NCBI RefSeq assembly: GCF_014650435.1
Contig: NZ_BMUY01000003.1
Coordinates: forward strand, 434,001 to 498,000
Reading direction: 5' to 3'
Length of the DNA: 64,000 bases
DNA from: Streptomyces tendae
Lineage (GTDB): Bacteria; Actinomycetota; Actinomycetes; Streptomycetales; Streptomycetaceae
Positions 43,109-52,716 of the stretch are shown piece by piece. Each line of letters starts with the position of its first letter. Position 1 is the first letter of the stretch. The notes beneath the pieces were generated by a model. It was not told the DNA's origin. It saw only the letters and a list, made by a program, of their open reading frames with translations, and did no database searches. Position numbers and translations under genes: made by a program.

Positions 43109-45091
43109 GTGCAGAACACGAACGGAACACCACGCATGTTCGACACCGTGCTCGTCGCCAACCGGGGCGAGATCGCCGTCCGCGTCATCCGGACCCTGCG
43201 TGCGATGGGCGTGCGCTCGGTGGCGGTCTTCTCCGACGCCGACGCCGACGCCCGGCACGTGCGGGAGGCCGACGAGGCGGTGCGGATCGGCCCGGCACCG
43301 GCGACGGAGAGCTATCTGTCCGTCGAGCGGCTGCTGGAGGCCGCCGCCCGCACCGGCGCGCAGGCCGTCCACCCCGGGTACGGCTTCCTCGCCGAGAACG
43401 CGGGATTCGCGCGGGCCTGCGAGGAGGCCGGGCTGGTCTTCGTCGGGCCGTCCGCCGACGCGATCGCCCTGATGGGCGACAAGATCCGCGCCAAGGAGAC
43501 GGTGCGGGCGGCCGGGGTGCCGGTCGTGCCCGGCTCCAGCGGCAGCGGGCTCACCGACGAGCAGCTCGCCGCGGCCGCCCGCGAGATCGGTACCCCGGTG
43601 CTGCTCAAGCCGTCGGCGGGCGGTGGCGGCAAGGGCATGCGGCTGGTGCGGGACGAGGCCGTGCTGGCCGACGAGATCGCCGCCGCGCGCCGTGAGGCCC
43701 GCGCCTCCTTCGGCGACGACACGCTGCTGGTGGAGCGGTGGATCGACCGGCCCCGGCACATCGAGATCCAGGTGCTGGCCGACGGCCACGGGAACGTGGT
43801 GCACCTGGGCGAGCGCGAGTGCTCGCTCCAGCGCCGGCACCAGAAGGTGATCGAGGAGGCGCCGAGCGTCCTGCTGGACGAGGCGACCCGGGCCGCGATG
43901 GGCGAGGCGGCCGTGCAGGCGGCCCGCTCCTGCGGATACCGGGGCGCGGGCACGGTGGAGTTCATCGTGCCGGGCGGCGACCCGTCCCAGTACTACTTCA
44001 TGGAGATGAACACCCGTCTCCAGGTCGAGCACCCGGTGACCGAGCTGGTGACCGGCCTGGACCTGGTGGAGCGGCAGCTGCGGGTGGCGGCCGGTGAGCG
44101 GCTCGGGTTCGCTCAGGAGGACGTACGGCTGACCGGGCACGCGATCGAGGCCCGGCTGTGCGCGGAAGACCCCGCACGCGGCTTCCTGCCCTCCGGCGGC
44201 ACGGTGCTGCGGCTGCGCGAGCCCGAGGGCGACGGCGTGCGCACCGACTCCGGGCTAAGTGAAGGCACCGAGGTCGGCAGCCTCTACGACCCGATGCTGT
44301 CCAAGGTGATCGCGTACGGCCCCGACCGCGCGACCGCGCTGCGCAGGCTCCGGGCGGCGCTGGCCGGGACGGTCACCCTGGGCGTGCAGACCAACGCCGG
44401 GTTCCTGCGGCGGCTGCTCGCGCACCCGGCGGTGGTGGCGGGCGAGCTGGACACGGGGCTGGTGGAGCGGGAGGTCGACGGCCTGGTCGCCACGGACGTA
44501 CCGGAGGAGGTCTACGAGGCGGCGGCGGCCGTACGGCTGGAGGCGCTGCGTCCGCGCGGCGACGGCTGGACGGACCCGTTCTCGGTGCCCAGCGGCTGGC
44601 GCACCGGGGGCGAGCCCAAACCGGTCGCCTTCCCGCTGCGTGCGCCGGGACTCGAACCCGTCACTCACACCCCGCGCGGCACCCACACCGTCACCGACGA
44701 CCGGGTCACGGTCACCCTGGACGGTGTCCGGCACACCTTCCACCGCGCCGCCGACTGGCTCGGCAGGGACGGCGACGCCTGGCAGGTGCGCGACCACGAC
44801 CCGGTCGCCGCGTCCCTCGACCGGGCCGCCCACGCGGGCGCCGACTCGCTGACCGCGCCGATGCCGGGCACGGTGACGGTGGTGAAGGTCGCCGTCGGCG
44901 ACGAGGTGAGCGCGGGGCAGAGCCTGCTGGTGGTGGAGGCGATGAAGATGGAGCACGTCGTCTCCGCCCCGCACGCGGGAACGGTCGCCGAGCTGGACGT
45001 GGCGCCGGGCACGACCGTCGCCATGGACCAGGTGCTCGCGGTCATCACACCCACCGACGAGGCGGCGGACGCGAAGGAGGAGACGGCGTGA
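43109..45091 (+). CDS. Methylcrotonyl-CoA carboxylase alpha subunit (biotin carboxylase + BCCP)
   Basis: This 660-aa protein joins an ATP-grasp biotin carboxylase ([53 protein letters not shown]) with a C-terminal biotinyl domain whose lysine lies in [14 protein letters not shown] (about residues 610-620). It charges biotin with bicarbonate and ATP, then hands the carboxyl to the beta subunit. GTG 43109 has GGAGGGG at good spacing; ATG 43136 ([13 protein letters not shown]) is the alternative start. It starts 11 bp after the beta gene and overlaps the HMG-CoA lyase gene by 4 bp. Confidence 0.93.
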   Translation: MQNTNGTPRMFDTVLVANRGEIAVRVIRTLRAMGVRSVAVFSDADADARHVREADEAVRIGPAPATESYLSVERLLEAAARTGAQAVHPGYGFLAENAGFARACEEAGLVFVGPSADAIALMGDKIRAKETVRAAGVPVVPGSSGSGLTDEQLAAAAREIGTPVLLKPSAGGGGKGMRLVRDEAVLADEIAAARREARASFGDDTLLVERWIDRPRHIEIQVLADGHGNVVHLGERECSLQRRHQKVIEEAPSVLLDEATRAAMGEAAVQAARSCGYRGAGTVEFIVPGGDPSQYYFMEMNTRLQVEHPVTELVTGLDLVERQLRVAAGERLGFAQEDVRLTGHAIEARLCAEDPARGFLPSGGTVLRLREPEGDGVRTDSGLSEGTEVGSLYDPMLSKVIAYGPDRATALRRLRAALAGTVTLGVQTNAGFLRRLLAHPAVVAGELDTGLVEREVDGLVATDVPEEVYEAAAAVRLEALRPRGDGWTDPFSVPSGWRTGGEPKPVAFPLRAPGLEPVTHTPRGTHTVTDDRVTVTLDGVRHTFHRAADWLGRDGDAWQVRDHDPVAASLDRAAHAGADSLTAPMPGTVTVVKVAVGDEVSAGQSLLVVEAMKMEHVVSAPHAGTVAELDVAPGTTVAMDQVLAVITPTDEAADAKEETA

Positions 45092-46041
45092 ACACCCCGG
45101 AACTGGGCCTGCCCATGCCCGTACCGGCCGAGGGCCTGCCCGCCCGCGTCCGTATCCACGAGGTCGGCGCGCGCGACGGGCTGCAGAACGAGAAGGCGAC
45201 CGTGCCGACGGCCGTCAAGGCGGAGTTCATCCGCCGGCTGGCCGGCACGGGCCTGACCACGATCGAGGCGACGAGCTTCGTCCACCCCAAGTGGGTCCCC
45301 CAGCTGGCGGACGCCGAGGACCTGTACCCGCAGATCTCCGACCTGCCGGTGTCGCTGCCGGTGCTGGTGCCGAACGAACGCGGCCTGGACCGCGCACTGG
45401 CGCTCGGCGCGCGCCGGGTCGCGGTGTTCGCCAGCGCCACGGAGTCCTTCGCCAAGGCCAACCTCAACCGCACGGTGGACGAGTCGCTGGCCATGTTCGA
45501 GCCGGTGGTGTCGCGGGCGAAGGGGGAGGGCGACGACGTCCGCGTACGGGGCTACCTCTCGATGTGCTTCGGCGATCCCTGGGAGGGCCCGGTCCCCGTC
45601 CCACAGGTGGTGCGGGTCTGCCGGGCCCTGCTGGACCTGGGCTGCGACGAGCTGAGCCTGGGCGACACCATCGGGGTGGCGACCCCGGGCCAGGTGACGG
45701 CCCTGCTCGCCGCGCTGGCCGAGGCGGGCGTGCCGGTGTCCGCGCTGGGCGTCCACTTCCACGACACCTACGGCCAGGCCCTGGCCAACACGCTGGCCGC
45801 GCTCCAGCAGGGCGTCAGCACGGTCGACGCCTCGGCCGGCGGGCTGGGCGGCTGCCCCTTCGCGAAGTCCGCCACCGGCAATCTCGCCACCGAAGACCTC
45901 GTGTGGATGCTGCGGGGCCTCGGCATCGACACCGGCGTCGACCTCGGCCGTCTCGTCGCCACAAGCGTCTGGATGGCCGCGCACCTGGGCCGACCGAGCC
46001 CGTCCCGCACCGTTCGAGCCCTCTCCCACCAGGAGTCGTGA
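45088..46041 (+). CDS. Hydroxymethylglutaryl-CoA lyase
   Basis: This 317-aa HMGL-like TIM barrel has the catalytic Arg/Asp in [27 protein letters not shown], metal-binding His in [15 protein letters not shown], and the flexible-loop Cys in [20 protein letters not shown]. It splits HMG-CoA into acetoacetate and acetyl-CoA, the last leucine-specific step. GTG 45088 overlaps the alpha-subunit stop (GTGA). Its position after both MCC genes gives the operon its identity. Confidence 0.94.
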   Translation: MNTPELGLPMPVPAEGLPARVRIHEVGARDGLQNEKATVPTAVKAEFIRRLAGTGLTTIEATSFVHPKWVPQLADAEDLYPQISDLPVSLPVLVPNERGLDRALALGARRVAVFASATESFAKANLNRTVDESLAMFEPVVSRAKGEGDDVRVRGYLSMCFGDPWEGPVPVPQVVRVCRALLDLGCDELSLGDTIGVATPGQVTALLAALAEAGVPVSALGVHFHDTYGQALANTLAALQQGVSTVDASAGGLGGCPFAKSATGNLATEDLVWMLRGLGIDTGVDLGRLVATSVWMAAHLGRPSPSRTVRALSHQES

Positions 46042-46046
46042 ACACC

Positions 46047-47207
46047 ATGGACCACAAGCTCTCCCCCGAACTGGAAGAACTGCGCCGCACGGTCGAACAG
46101 TTCGCGCACGACGTGGTGGCGCCGAAGATCGGCGACTTCTACGAGCGGCACGAGTTCCCGTACGAGATCGTCCGCGAGATGGGCCGCATGGGCCTGTTCG
46201 GGCTGCCGTTCCCGGAGGAGTACGGCGGCATGGGCGGCGACTACTTCGCCCTGGGCGTGGCCCTGGAGGAGCTGGCCCGGGTCGACTCGTCGGTGGCGAT
46301 CACGCTGGAGGCGGGCGTCTCGCTGGGCGCGATGCCGATCCATCTCTTCGGCACCGAGGAGCAGAAGCGCGAGTGGCTGCCCCGCCTCTGCTCGGGCGAG
46401 ATCCTGGGCGCCTTCGGCCTCACCGAGCCGGACGGCGGCAGCGACGCGGGCGCGACCCGCACCACGGCCCGCCTGGACGAGGCCACGAACGAGTGGGTGA
46501 TCAACGGCACCAAGTGCTTCATCACCAACTCCGGCACGGACGTCACGGGCCTGGTCACGGTCACGGCGGTGACCGGCCGCAAGCCCGACGGCGGGCCCCT
46601 GATCTCGTCGATCATCGTCCCCTCGGGCACCCCCGGCTTCACGGTGGCCGCCCCGTACTCGAAGGTCGGCTGGAACGCCTCGGACACCCGTGAGCTGTCC
46701 TTCGCCGACGTCCGGGTCCCGGCGGCGAACCTGCTGGGCGAGCTGGGGCGCGGCTACGCGCAGTTCCTGCGCATCCTCGACGAGGGCCGGGTCGCCATCG
46801 CCGCGCTGGGCACCGGGCTCGCGCAGGGCTGTGTGGACGAGTCGGTCGCCTACGCGAAGGAACGTCACGCCTTCGGCAAGCCCATCGGCGCCAACCAGGC
46901 CATCCAGTTCAAGATCGCCGACATGGAGATGAAGGCCCACACGGCCCGCCTCGCCTGGCGGGACGCGGCCTCGCGCCTGGTGGCGGGCGAGCCGTTCAAG
47001 AAGGAGGCGGCGCTGGCGAAGCTGTACTCGTCGACGGTCGCGGTGGACAACGCCCGGGACGCCACCCAGATCCACGGCGGCTACGGCTTCATGAACGAGT
47101 ACCCGGTGGCCCGCATGTGGCGGGACGCGAAGATCCTGGAGATCGGCGAGGGCACCAGCGAGGTCCAGCGGATGCTGATCGCACGGGAGTTGGGGCTGGT
47201 GAGCTGA
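46047..47207 (+). CDS. acdH: Acyl-CoA dehydrogenase, isovaleryl-CoA dehydrogenase-like
   Basis: This 386-aa flavoprotein dehydrogenase has full family signatures (FGLTEPDGGSDAGATRTTAR, NGTKCFITNSGTDV, ATQIHGGYGFMNEYPVARMW, EIGEGTSEVQRMLIAREL). In this operon it most likely oxidises isovaleryl-CoA to 3-methylcrotonyl-CoA, the substrate of the carboxylase; the S. coelicolor acdH in this place has been linked to branched-chain acyl-CoA oxidation, as I recall. ATG 46047 is chosen; GTG 46038 overlaps the lyase stop but lies only 2 bp from AGGAG. A GC-rich hairpin follows. Confidence 0.9.
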   Translation: MDHKLSPELEELRRTVEQFAHDVVAPKIGDFYERHEFPYEIVREMGRMGLFGLPFPEEYGGMGGDYFALGVALEELARVDSSVAITLEAGVSLGAMPIHLFGTEEQKREWLPRLCSGEILGAFGLTEPDGGSDAGATRTTARLDEATNEWVINGTKCFITNSGTDVTGLVTVTAVTGRKPDGGPLISSIIVPSGTPGFTVAAPYSKVGWNASDTRELSFADVRVPAANLLGELGRGYAQFLRILDEGRVAIAALGTGLAQGCVDESVAYAKERHAFGKPIGANQAIQFKIADMEMKAHTARLAWRDAASRLVAGEPFKKEAALAKLYSSTVAVDNARDATQIHGGYGFMNEYPVARMWRDAKILEIGEGTSEVQRMLIARELGLVS

Positions 47208-47218
47208 GCCTCCGGCGC

Positions 47219-47248
47219 GGTGGGGGTGGGTGCTGCCCCGCCCCCACC
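47219..47248 (+). terminator. Terminator of the leucine operon
   Basis: GGTGGGGGTGGG (47219-47230) pairs with CCCGCCCCCACC (47237-47248) apart from one G-U wobble, with loop TGCTGC, starting 11 bp after the stop codon and just upstream of the iron box. Confidence 0.7.
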
Positions 47249-47261
47249 CCTGGACAAGATC

Positions 47262-47280
47262 TGAGGTTAGGCTAACCTAC
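47262..47280. promoter_or_regulatory. Iron box (DmdR/DtxR type) before desE
   Basis: TGAGGTTAGGCTAACCTAC matches the 19-bp consensus of actinobacterial iron boxes (TTAGGTTAGGCTCACCTAA) with the central GTTAGGCTAACCT palindromic. DmdR1 with Fe2+ should repress desE here. Confidence 0.85.
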
Positions 47281-47336
47281 CTTCGAATTGTCCCGCAGAG
47301 CACGACGCTCCGCACCGTTCGAAGGCAGCCACCACC

Positions 47337-48386
47337 ATGTCCAACGCCAGAGCTACCCACCCCACCCGCCGCGGAATCCTCGCCGCCGGTGGCGCCCTCG
47401 GCCTCGGCGCCGTGCTCGCGGCCTGCGGGGACGACGACGGCAAGAGCGGTGGCGCGGGCGACGGGTCGGGCGGCGCCGCCAAGTCCGGCCCCTGGTCCTT
47501 CAAGGACGACCGCGGTACGACCGTGAAGCTGGACGAGGTGCCGACGGACATCGTCGCCTTCACCGGCGTCGCCGCCGCGCTCTTCGACTACGGCGTCCAG
47601 GTCAAGGGCGTCTTCGGCCCGACCACCACCAAGGACGGCAAGCCCGACGTGCAGGCCGGCGACCTCGACGTGGACAAGGTCACCGTCCTCGGCAACGAGT
47701 GGGGCAAGCTCAACGTCGAGAAGTACGCCTCCCTCGCGCCCCAGGTGCTCATCACCACCACCTTCGACACCGCGGGCACCCTGTGGTCCGTCCCGGAGGA
47801 GTCGAAGGACAAGATCGCCAAGCTGGCCCCGAGCGTGGCCATCTCGGTCTTCGACCGCCAGCTCACCCAGCCGCTGCAGCGCATGTGGGAGCTGGCCGAG
47901 TCGCTCGGCGCGGACATGAAGGCCAAGAAGGTCACCGACGCCAAGGCCGCCTTCGACAAGGCCGCCGCCCGGCTGCGCGCCGCCGCCAAGGCCAAGCCGG
48001 AGATCCGGGTGCTGGCCGGTTCCGCGAGCCCCGACCTGTTCTACGTCTCCGGCACCAACCTCTCGGTGGACCTGGAGTACTTCAAGGCCCTCGGCGTGAA
48101 CTTCGTCGAGCCCTCCGAGGCGGCCAAGAAGGCGACCGGCGGCTGGTTCGAGTCTCTGAGCTGGGAGAACGTCGACAAGTACCCGGCCGACGTCATCATC
48201 ATGGACGACCGCGCCTCGACCATCCAGCCCGCGGACATCACCGAGGGCACCTGGAAGCAGCTCCCCGCGGTCAAGGCCGGCCAGGTCATCGCCCGCTCCC
48301 CCGAGCCGATCCTGTCCTACGACAAGTGCACGCCCCTGCTGGACAACCTGGCCGAGGCGATCGAGAACGCCAAGAAGGTCGGCTGA
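47337..48386 (+). CDS. desE: Ferrioxamine-binding lipoprotein DesE
   Basis: This 349-aa FepB/FhuD-type binding protein has a twin-arginine signal (TRRGILAAGGALGLGAVLAAC) with lipobox LAAC, so it is lipid-anchored outside the membrane. The binding domain shows VPTDIVAFTGVAAALFDYGV and ends DKCTPLLDNLAEAIENAKKV. In S. coelicolor DesE binds ferrioxamines B and E; the gene order desE-desF-desABCD is the same here. Iron regulated through the box at 47262. No permease genes are adjacent, so transport through CdtB/C-like proteins elsewhere is presumed. Confidence 0.93.
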   Translation: MSNARATHPTRRGILAAGGALGLGAVLAACGDDDGKSGGAGDGSGGAAKSGPWSFKDDRGTTVKLDEVPTDIVAFTGVAAALFDYGVQVKGVFGPTTTKDGKPDVQAGDLDVDKVTVLGNEWGKLNVEKYASLAPQVLITTTFDTAGTLWSVPEESKDKIAKLAPSVAISVFDRQLTQPLQRMWELAESLGADMKAKKVTDAKAAFDKAAARLRAAAKAKPEIRVLAGSASPDLFYVSGTNLSVDLEYFKALGVNFVEPSEAAKKATGGWFESLSWENVDKYPADVIIMDDRASTIQPADITEGTWKQLPAVKAGQVIARSPEPILSYDKCTPLLDNLAEAIENAKKVG

Positions 48387-48413
48387 CCCGCCCCCTTTCC
48401 CCCGGAGCCCTCC

Positions 48414-49274
48414 ATGACGACGGCCGTGGCCGCCCCGTTCCGTTTCTTCTCCCTCCAGGTCGTAGGGACGCGGCGGCTCGGCCCGTCCCTGGCCCGGGTC
48501 ACCTTCGCCGGGCCCGACCTGCGCGCCTTCCACTCCGACGGCCTCGACCAGTCGCTGTCGCTGTTCCTGCCGCACCCGGGGCAGTCGGAGCCCGCGGTCC
48601 CCGTCGAGCTGGGCGAGGGCTGGTGGCAGGGCTGGCGGGAACTGCCGGACGACGTGCGGGCGGTGATGCGCTCGTACACGCTGCGGGCGCTGCGCCGCGA
48701 CGACGACGGGCACACCGCCGAGATCGACGTCGACTTCGTCCTGCACGGCCTCGGTCCGGACTCGGGGATCCAGGCAGGTCCCGCCGCCCGCTGGGCCGCC
48801 GACGCCGCCCCCGGCGACCGCGTACTGCTGCTCGGTCCGGCGGTCGCCGACAACCGGGCGATCCGCTTCCGGCCGCCCGAGGACACCGACCTGGTGGTGA
48901 TCTGGGGCGACGAGACCGCCGTACCGGCCGCCTGCGCGACAGTGGAGTCACTGCCGGCCGGCACCCGCGCCCGGGTCTGGCTTCAGGTGCCGCACGCCGA
49001 GGACGTGCAGGACCTCCGGACGGCCGCGGACGCCGAGATCACCTGGCTGGTCGGGGACGACACCGACGGGCCCGAGGCGACCCTCGCCACCCTCCGGGCC
49101 GCCCAACTGCCGCCCGCCGAACACCCCTACGTCTGGATCGCGGGCGAGTCCGGCTGCGTCAAGCAGCTGCGGCGGCACTTCGTGGGCGAGCGCGGCATCG
49201 ACCGACGGGCCGTCACCTTCGTCGGCTACTGGCGCCGCGGCCTGACGGAGGAACAACTCCGCGAGCAGGGCTGA
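48414..49274 (+). CDS. desF: Siderophore-interacting protein (ferric reductase) DesF
   Basis: This 286-aa SIP-family flavoprotein has the FAD motif RSYTLRALRR, the NAD(P)-binding C-terminal half (VVIWGDETAVPAACATVES, YVWIAGESGCVKQLRRHF) and an intact C-terminus (FVGYWRRGLTEEQL). It reduces Fe3+ from imported ferrioxamine so that Fe2+ is released in the cytoplasm. It starts 27 bp after desE and is co-transcribed from the same iron box. Homology to ViuB/YqjH is clear. Confidence 0.9.
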   Translation: MTTAVAAPFRFFSLQVVGTRRLGPSLARVTFAGPDLRAFHSDGLDQSLSLFLPHPGQSEPAVPVELGEGWWQGWRELPDDVRAVMRSYTLRALRRDDDGHTAEIDVDFVLHGLGPDSGIQAGPAARWAADAAPGDRVLLLGPAVADNRAIRFRPPEDTDLVVIWGDETAVPAACATVESLPAGTRARVWLQVPHAEDVQDLRTAADAEITWLVGDDTDGPEATLATLRAAQLPPAEHPYVWIAGESGCVKQLRRHFVGERGIDRRAVTFVGYWRRGLTEEQLREQG

Positions 49275-49370
49275 GGACCGCACCCGCCACCGCGCCCCGC
49301 CCCACCCGGCCGCACGGACGGGGCGTGAGTGACAGCGGTCACCCACAGGCACGCGTTTGATCGACTCGAC

Positions 49371-49389
49371 TTAGGTTAGGCTCACCTAA
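49371..49389. promoter_or_regulatory. Iron box (DmdR1 type) before desABCD
   Basis: TTAGGTTAGGCTCACCTAA is the consensus 19-bp iron box, extended symmetrically by CGAC/GTCG. It lies 63 bp upstream of desA and should give iron-dependent repression of the whole biosynthetic operon. Confidence 0.92.
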
Positions 49390-49452
49390 GTCGAAGCGAG
49401 GGCTCCGGCCCTCCCCACCCCTCTCGGACCGTCCCCACCGGAGGACCCCCAC

Positions 49453-50895
49453 ATGCGCTCGCACCTGCTCAACGACACCACCGCGGAGCAGTACCGCCGC
49501 TCCGTGACCGAAGGAGTCGAGCGGGTGGCCGCCAAACTCGCCACCACCGACCGTCCGTTCACCGGCGTCACGGTCGACGCCCTCTCCCCCCGCATCGACG
49601 GGATCGACCTCGACGAGCCGCTGCACGACACGGCCGCGGTCCTGGACGAGCTGGAGGACGTCTACCTCCGCGACGCCGTCTACTTCCACCACCCCCGCTA
49701 CCTCGCCCACCTCAACTGCCCGGTCGTCATCCCGGCCGTGCTCGGCGAGGCGGTGCTCTCCGCCGTCAACTCCTCCCTGGACACCTGGGACCAGTCGGCC
49801 GGCGGCACGCTCATCGAGCGGAAGCTGATCGACTGGACCTGCGCCCGGATCGGCCTCGGCCCGGCGGCCGACGGCGTGTTCACCTCCGGCGGCACCCAGT
49901 CCAACCTGCAGGCGCTGCTCCTCGCCCGCGAGGAGGCGAAGGCCGAATCCTTCGCCGACCTGCGGATCTTCGCCTCCGAGGTCAGCCACTTCAGCGTCAA
50001 GAAGTCCGCGAAACTGCTCGGCCTTAGCCCCGACGCCGTCGTGTCGGTCCCGGTCGACCGCGACAAGCGGATGCAGACCGTCGCCCTCGCCCGCGAGCTG
50101 GAGCGCTGCACGCAGGACGGCCTCGTCCCCATGGCCGTCGTCGCCACCGGCGGCACCACCGACTTCGGCTCGATCGACCCGTTGCCGGAGATCGCCGGGC
50201 TGTGCGAGCAGTACGGCGTGTGGCTGCACGTCGACGCGGCCTACGGCTGCGGGCTGCTCGCCTCCCTGAAGTACCGGGACCGCATCACCGGCATCGAGCG
50301 GGCCGACTCGGTCACCGTGGACTACCACAAGTCCTTCTTCCAGCCGGTGAGTTCCTCCGCCGTGCTGGTCCGGGACGCGGCCACCCTGCGCCACGCCACC
50401 TACCACGCGGAGTACCTCAACCCGCGCCGCATGGTGCAGGAACGTATCCCCAACCAGGTGGACAAGTCCCTCCAGACCACCCGTCGCTTCGACGCCCTCA
50501 AGCTGTGGATGACGCTGCGCGTGATGGGCGCCGACGGCATCGGCGAACTCTTCGACGAGGTCTGCGACCTGGCCGCCGAGGGCTGGAAACTGCTCGCCGC
50601 CGATCCGCGCTTCGACGTCGTGGTCCAGCCGTCGCTGTCCACGCTGGTCTTCCGCTACATCCCGGCGGACGTCACCGACCCCGCCGGGATCGACCGCGCC
50701 AACCTGTACGCCCGCAAGGCCCTGTTCGCCTCCGGCGACGCCGTGGTCGCGGGCACCAAGGTGGCCGGACGCCACTACCTGAAGTTCACCCTGCTCAACC
50801 CCGAGACGACCACGGCCGACATCGCAGCCGTCCTCGACCTGATCGCCGGCCACGCCGAGCAGTACCTGGGAGACTCCCTTGACCGCGCTTCCTGA
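49453..50895 (+). CDS. desA: Lysine decarboxylase DesA
   Basis: This 480-aa PLP group II decarboxylase has [20 protein letters not shown], the cofactor-binding [18 protein letters not shown] and the PLP lysine in [18 protein letters not shown]. It makes cadaverine from lysine, the first step of desferrioxamine synthesis. ATG 49453 follows ACCGGAGGACC. The iron box is at 49371. Its last 17 bp overlap desB. Confidence 0.95.
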   Translation: MRSHLLNDTTAEQYRRSVTEGVERVAAKLATTDRPFTGVTVDALSPRIDGIDLDEPLHDTAAVLDELEDVYLRDAVYFHHPRYLAHLNCPVVIPAVLGEAVLSAVNSSLDTWDQSAGGTLIERKLIDWTCARIGLGPAADGVFTSGGTQSNLQALLLAREEAKAESFADLRIFASEVSHFSVKKSAKLLGLSPDAVVSVPVDRDKRMQTVALARELERCTQDGLVPMAVVATGGTTDFGSIDPLPEIAGLCEQYGVWLHVDAAYGCGLLASLKYRDRITGIERADSVTVDYHKSFFQPVSSSAVLVRDAATLRHATYHAEYLNPRRMVQERIPNQVDKSLQTTRRFDALKLWMTLRVMGADGIGELFDEVCDLAAEGWKLLAADPRFDVVVQPSLSTLVFRYIPADVTDPAGIDRANLYARKALFASGDAVVAGTKVAGRHYLKFTLLNPETTTADIAAVLDLIAGHAEQYLGDSLDRAS

Positions 50896-52159
50896 AGCCA
50901 GCGCCCCGTACGACTTCGTGGGCATCGGCCTCGGCCCCTTCAACCTCGGCCTCGCCTGCCTCACCGAGCCCATCGCCGAGCTGAACGGCGTCTTCCTGGA
51001 GTCCAAGCCGGACTTCGAGTGGCACGCCGGGATGTTCCTGGACGGCGCCCACCTCCAGACCCCGTTCATGTCGGACCTGGTGACGCTCGCCGACCCGACC
51101 TCGCCGTACTCCTTCCTCAACTACCTGAAGGAGAAGGGCCGCCTCTACTCGTTCTACATCCGGGAGAACTTCTACCCGCTGCGCGTCGAGTACGACGACT
51201 ACTGCCGCTGGGCCGCGCACAAGCTGAGCAGCGTCCGCTTCTCCACCACGGTCACCGAGGTCACGTACGACGAGTGCGAGGAGCTCTACGCCGTCGCCAC
51301 CACCTCAGGCGACACCTACCGCGCCCGCCGCCTCGTCCTCGGCACCGGCACCCCGCCGCACATCCCGGACGCCTGCCGGGGCCTGGCCGGCGACTTCCTC
51401 CACAACTCCCGCTACGTCCAGCACCGGGCGGAGCTGGTGAAGAAGAAGTCGATCACACTGGTCGGCAGCGGCCAGTCCGCCGCCGAGATCTACCAGGACC
51501 TGCTGGGCGAGATCGACGTCCACGGCTACCGGCTCAACTGGGTCACCCGCTCCCCGCGGTTCTTCCCCCTCGAATACACCAAACTCACCCTGGAGATGAC
51601 CTCCCCGGAGTACGTGGACTACTACCACGCGCTGCCCGAGGACACCCGCTACCGCCTCACGGCCGAGCAGAAGGGCCTCTTCAAGGGCATCGACGGCGAT
51701 CTGATCGACGAGATCTTCGACCTGCTCTACCAGAAGAAGATCGGCGGTCCCGTCCCCACCCGCCTGCTCACCAACTCGGCGCTGACCAGCGCCCGGTACG
51801 CGGACGGCACCTACACGCTGGGCTTCCGCCAGGAGGAACAGGGCAAGGACTTCGAGATCGAGACCGAGGGCCTGGTCCTCGCCACCGGCTACCGCTACAC
51901 CGAGCCGGAGTTCCTCAAGCCCGTCCGGGACCGCCTGCGCCACGACTCCCGCGGCAACTTCGACATCGGCCGCAACTACGCCGTGGACGTCACGGGAAGC
52001 GGCGTGTTCCTGCAGAACGCGGGGGTCCACGCGCACAGCGTCACCAGCCCCGACCTGGGCATGGGCGCCTACCGCAACAGCTGCATCGTCCGGGAGCTGC
52101 TCGGACGCGAGTACTACCCGGTCGAGCAGACGATCGCGTTCCAGGAGTTCGCCGTATGA
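50879..52159 (+). CDS. desB: Cadaverine N-monooxygenase DesB
   Basis: This 426-aa FAD/NADPH-dependent N-hydroxylase (IucD/PvdA type) has the FAD motif [15 protein letters not shown], the NADPH motif [18 protein letters not shown] and the C-terminal [12 protein letters not shown]. It hydroxylates cadaverine to N-hydroxycadaverine. The start is TTG 50879 with GGGAG at proper spacing, inside the desA 3' end; TTG is rare here, but no other start keeps the FAD motif well placed. It ends in an ATGA overlap with desC. Confidence 0.94.
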   Translation: MTALPEASAPYDFVGIGLGPFNLGLACLTEPIAELNGVFLESKPDFEWHAGMFLDGAHLQTPFMSDLVTLADPTSPYSFLNYLKEKGRLYSFYIRENFYPLRVEYDDYCRWAAHKLSSVRFSTTVTEVTYDECEELYAVATTSGDTYRARRLVLGTGTPPHIPDACRGLAGDFLHNSRYVQHRAELVKKKSITLVGSGQSAAEIYQDLLGEIDVHGYRLNWVTRSPRFFPLEYTKLTLEMTSPEYVDYYHALPEDTRYRLTAEQKGLFKGIDGDLIDEIFDLLYQKKIGGPVPTRLLTNSALTSARYADGTYTLGFRQEEQGKDFEIETEGLVLATGYRYTEPEFLKPVRDRLRHDSRGNFDIGRNYAVDVTGSGVFLQNAGVHAHSVTSPDLGMGAYRNSCIVRELLGREYYPVEQTIAFQEFAV

Positions 52160-52716
52160 GCCGCACGAGCACCACCACCGCCACCGCCGTCGGGGCGCTG
52201 ACCCTGCGCCCCGTCGACCCGCTGACCGACGCCGTACTGCTGCACGGGTGGCTCACCCACCCCAAGTCCGCGTTCTGGATGATGCAGGACGCCCGGCTGG
52301 TGGACGTCGAGCGGGCCTACATGGAGCTGGCCGCCGACGAGCACCAGCAGGCCCACCTCGGCCTGCACGACGGCGTCCCGGCCTTCCTGATGGAGCGCTA
52401 CGACCCGGCCCACCGCGAGCTGGTCGGGCTGTACGAGCCCGAGCCGGGCGACGTCGGCATGCACTTCCTGGTCGCGCCGACCGACCGGCCCGTGCACGGC
52501 TTCACCCGCGCCGTGATCACCACCGTGATGACCGAGCTGTTCGCCGACCCGGCGACCCGGCGCGTCGTCGTCGAACCGGACGTCACCAACACCGCCGTCC
52601 ACGCCCTGAACGCAGCCGTCGGATTCGTGCCCGAGCGCGAGATCCAGAAGCCGGAGAAGAAGGCGTTGCTGAGCTTCTGCACCCGCGAGCAGTTCGAGAA
52701 GGCGGTGTCCGCATGA
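52156..52716 (+). CDS. desC: Acyltransferase DesC
   Basis: This 186-aa GNAT/IucB-type acyltransferase has the typical [17 protein letters not shown] start, the acyl-CoA-site region [20 protein letters not shown] and the [20 protein letters not shown] motif shared with siderophore acylases. It transfers succinyl (or acetyl) from CoA to N-hydroxycadaverine, giving the monomers joined by DesD. ATG 52156 overlaps the desB stop, and its own stop overlaps desD (ATGA). Confidence 0.93.
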   Translation: MSRTSTTTATAVGALTLRPVDPLTDAVLLHGWLTHPKSAFWMMQDARLVDVERAYMELAADEHQQAHLGLHDGVPAFLMERYDPAHRELVGLYEPEPGDVGMHFLVAPTDRPVHGFTRAVITTVMTELFADPATRRVVVEPDVTNTAVHALNAAVGFVPEREIQKPEKKALLSFCTREQFEKAVSA

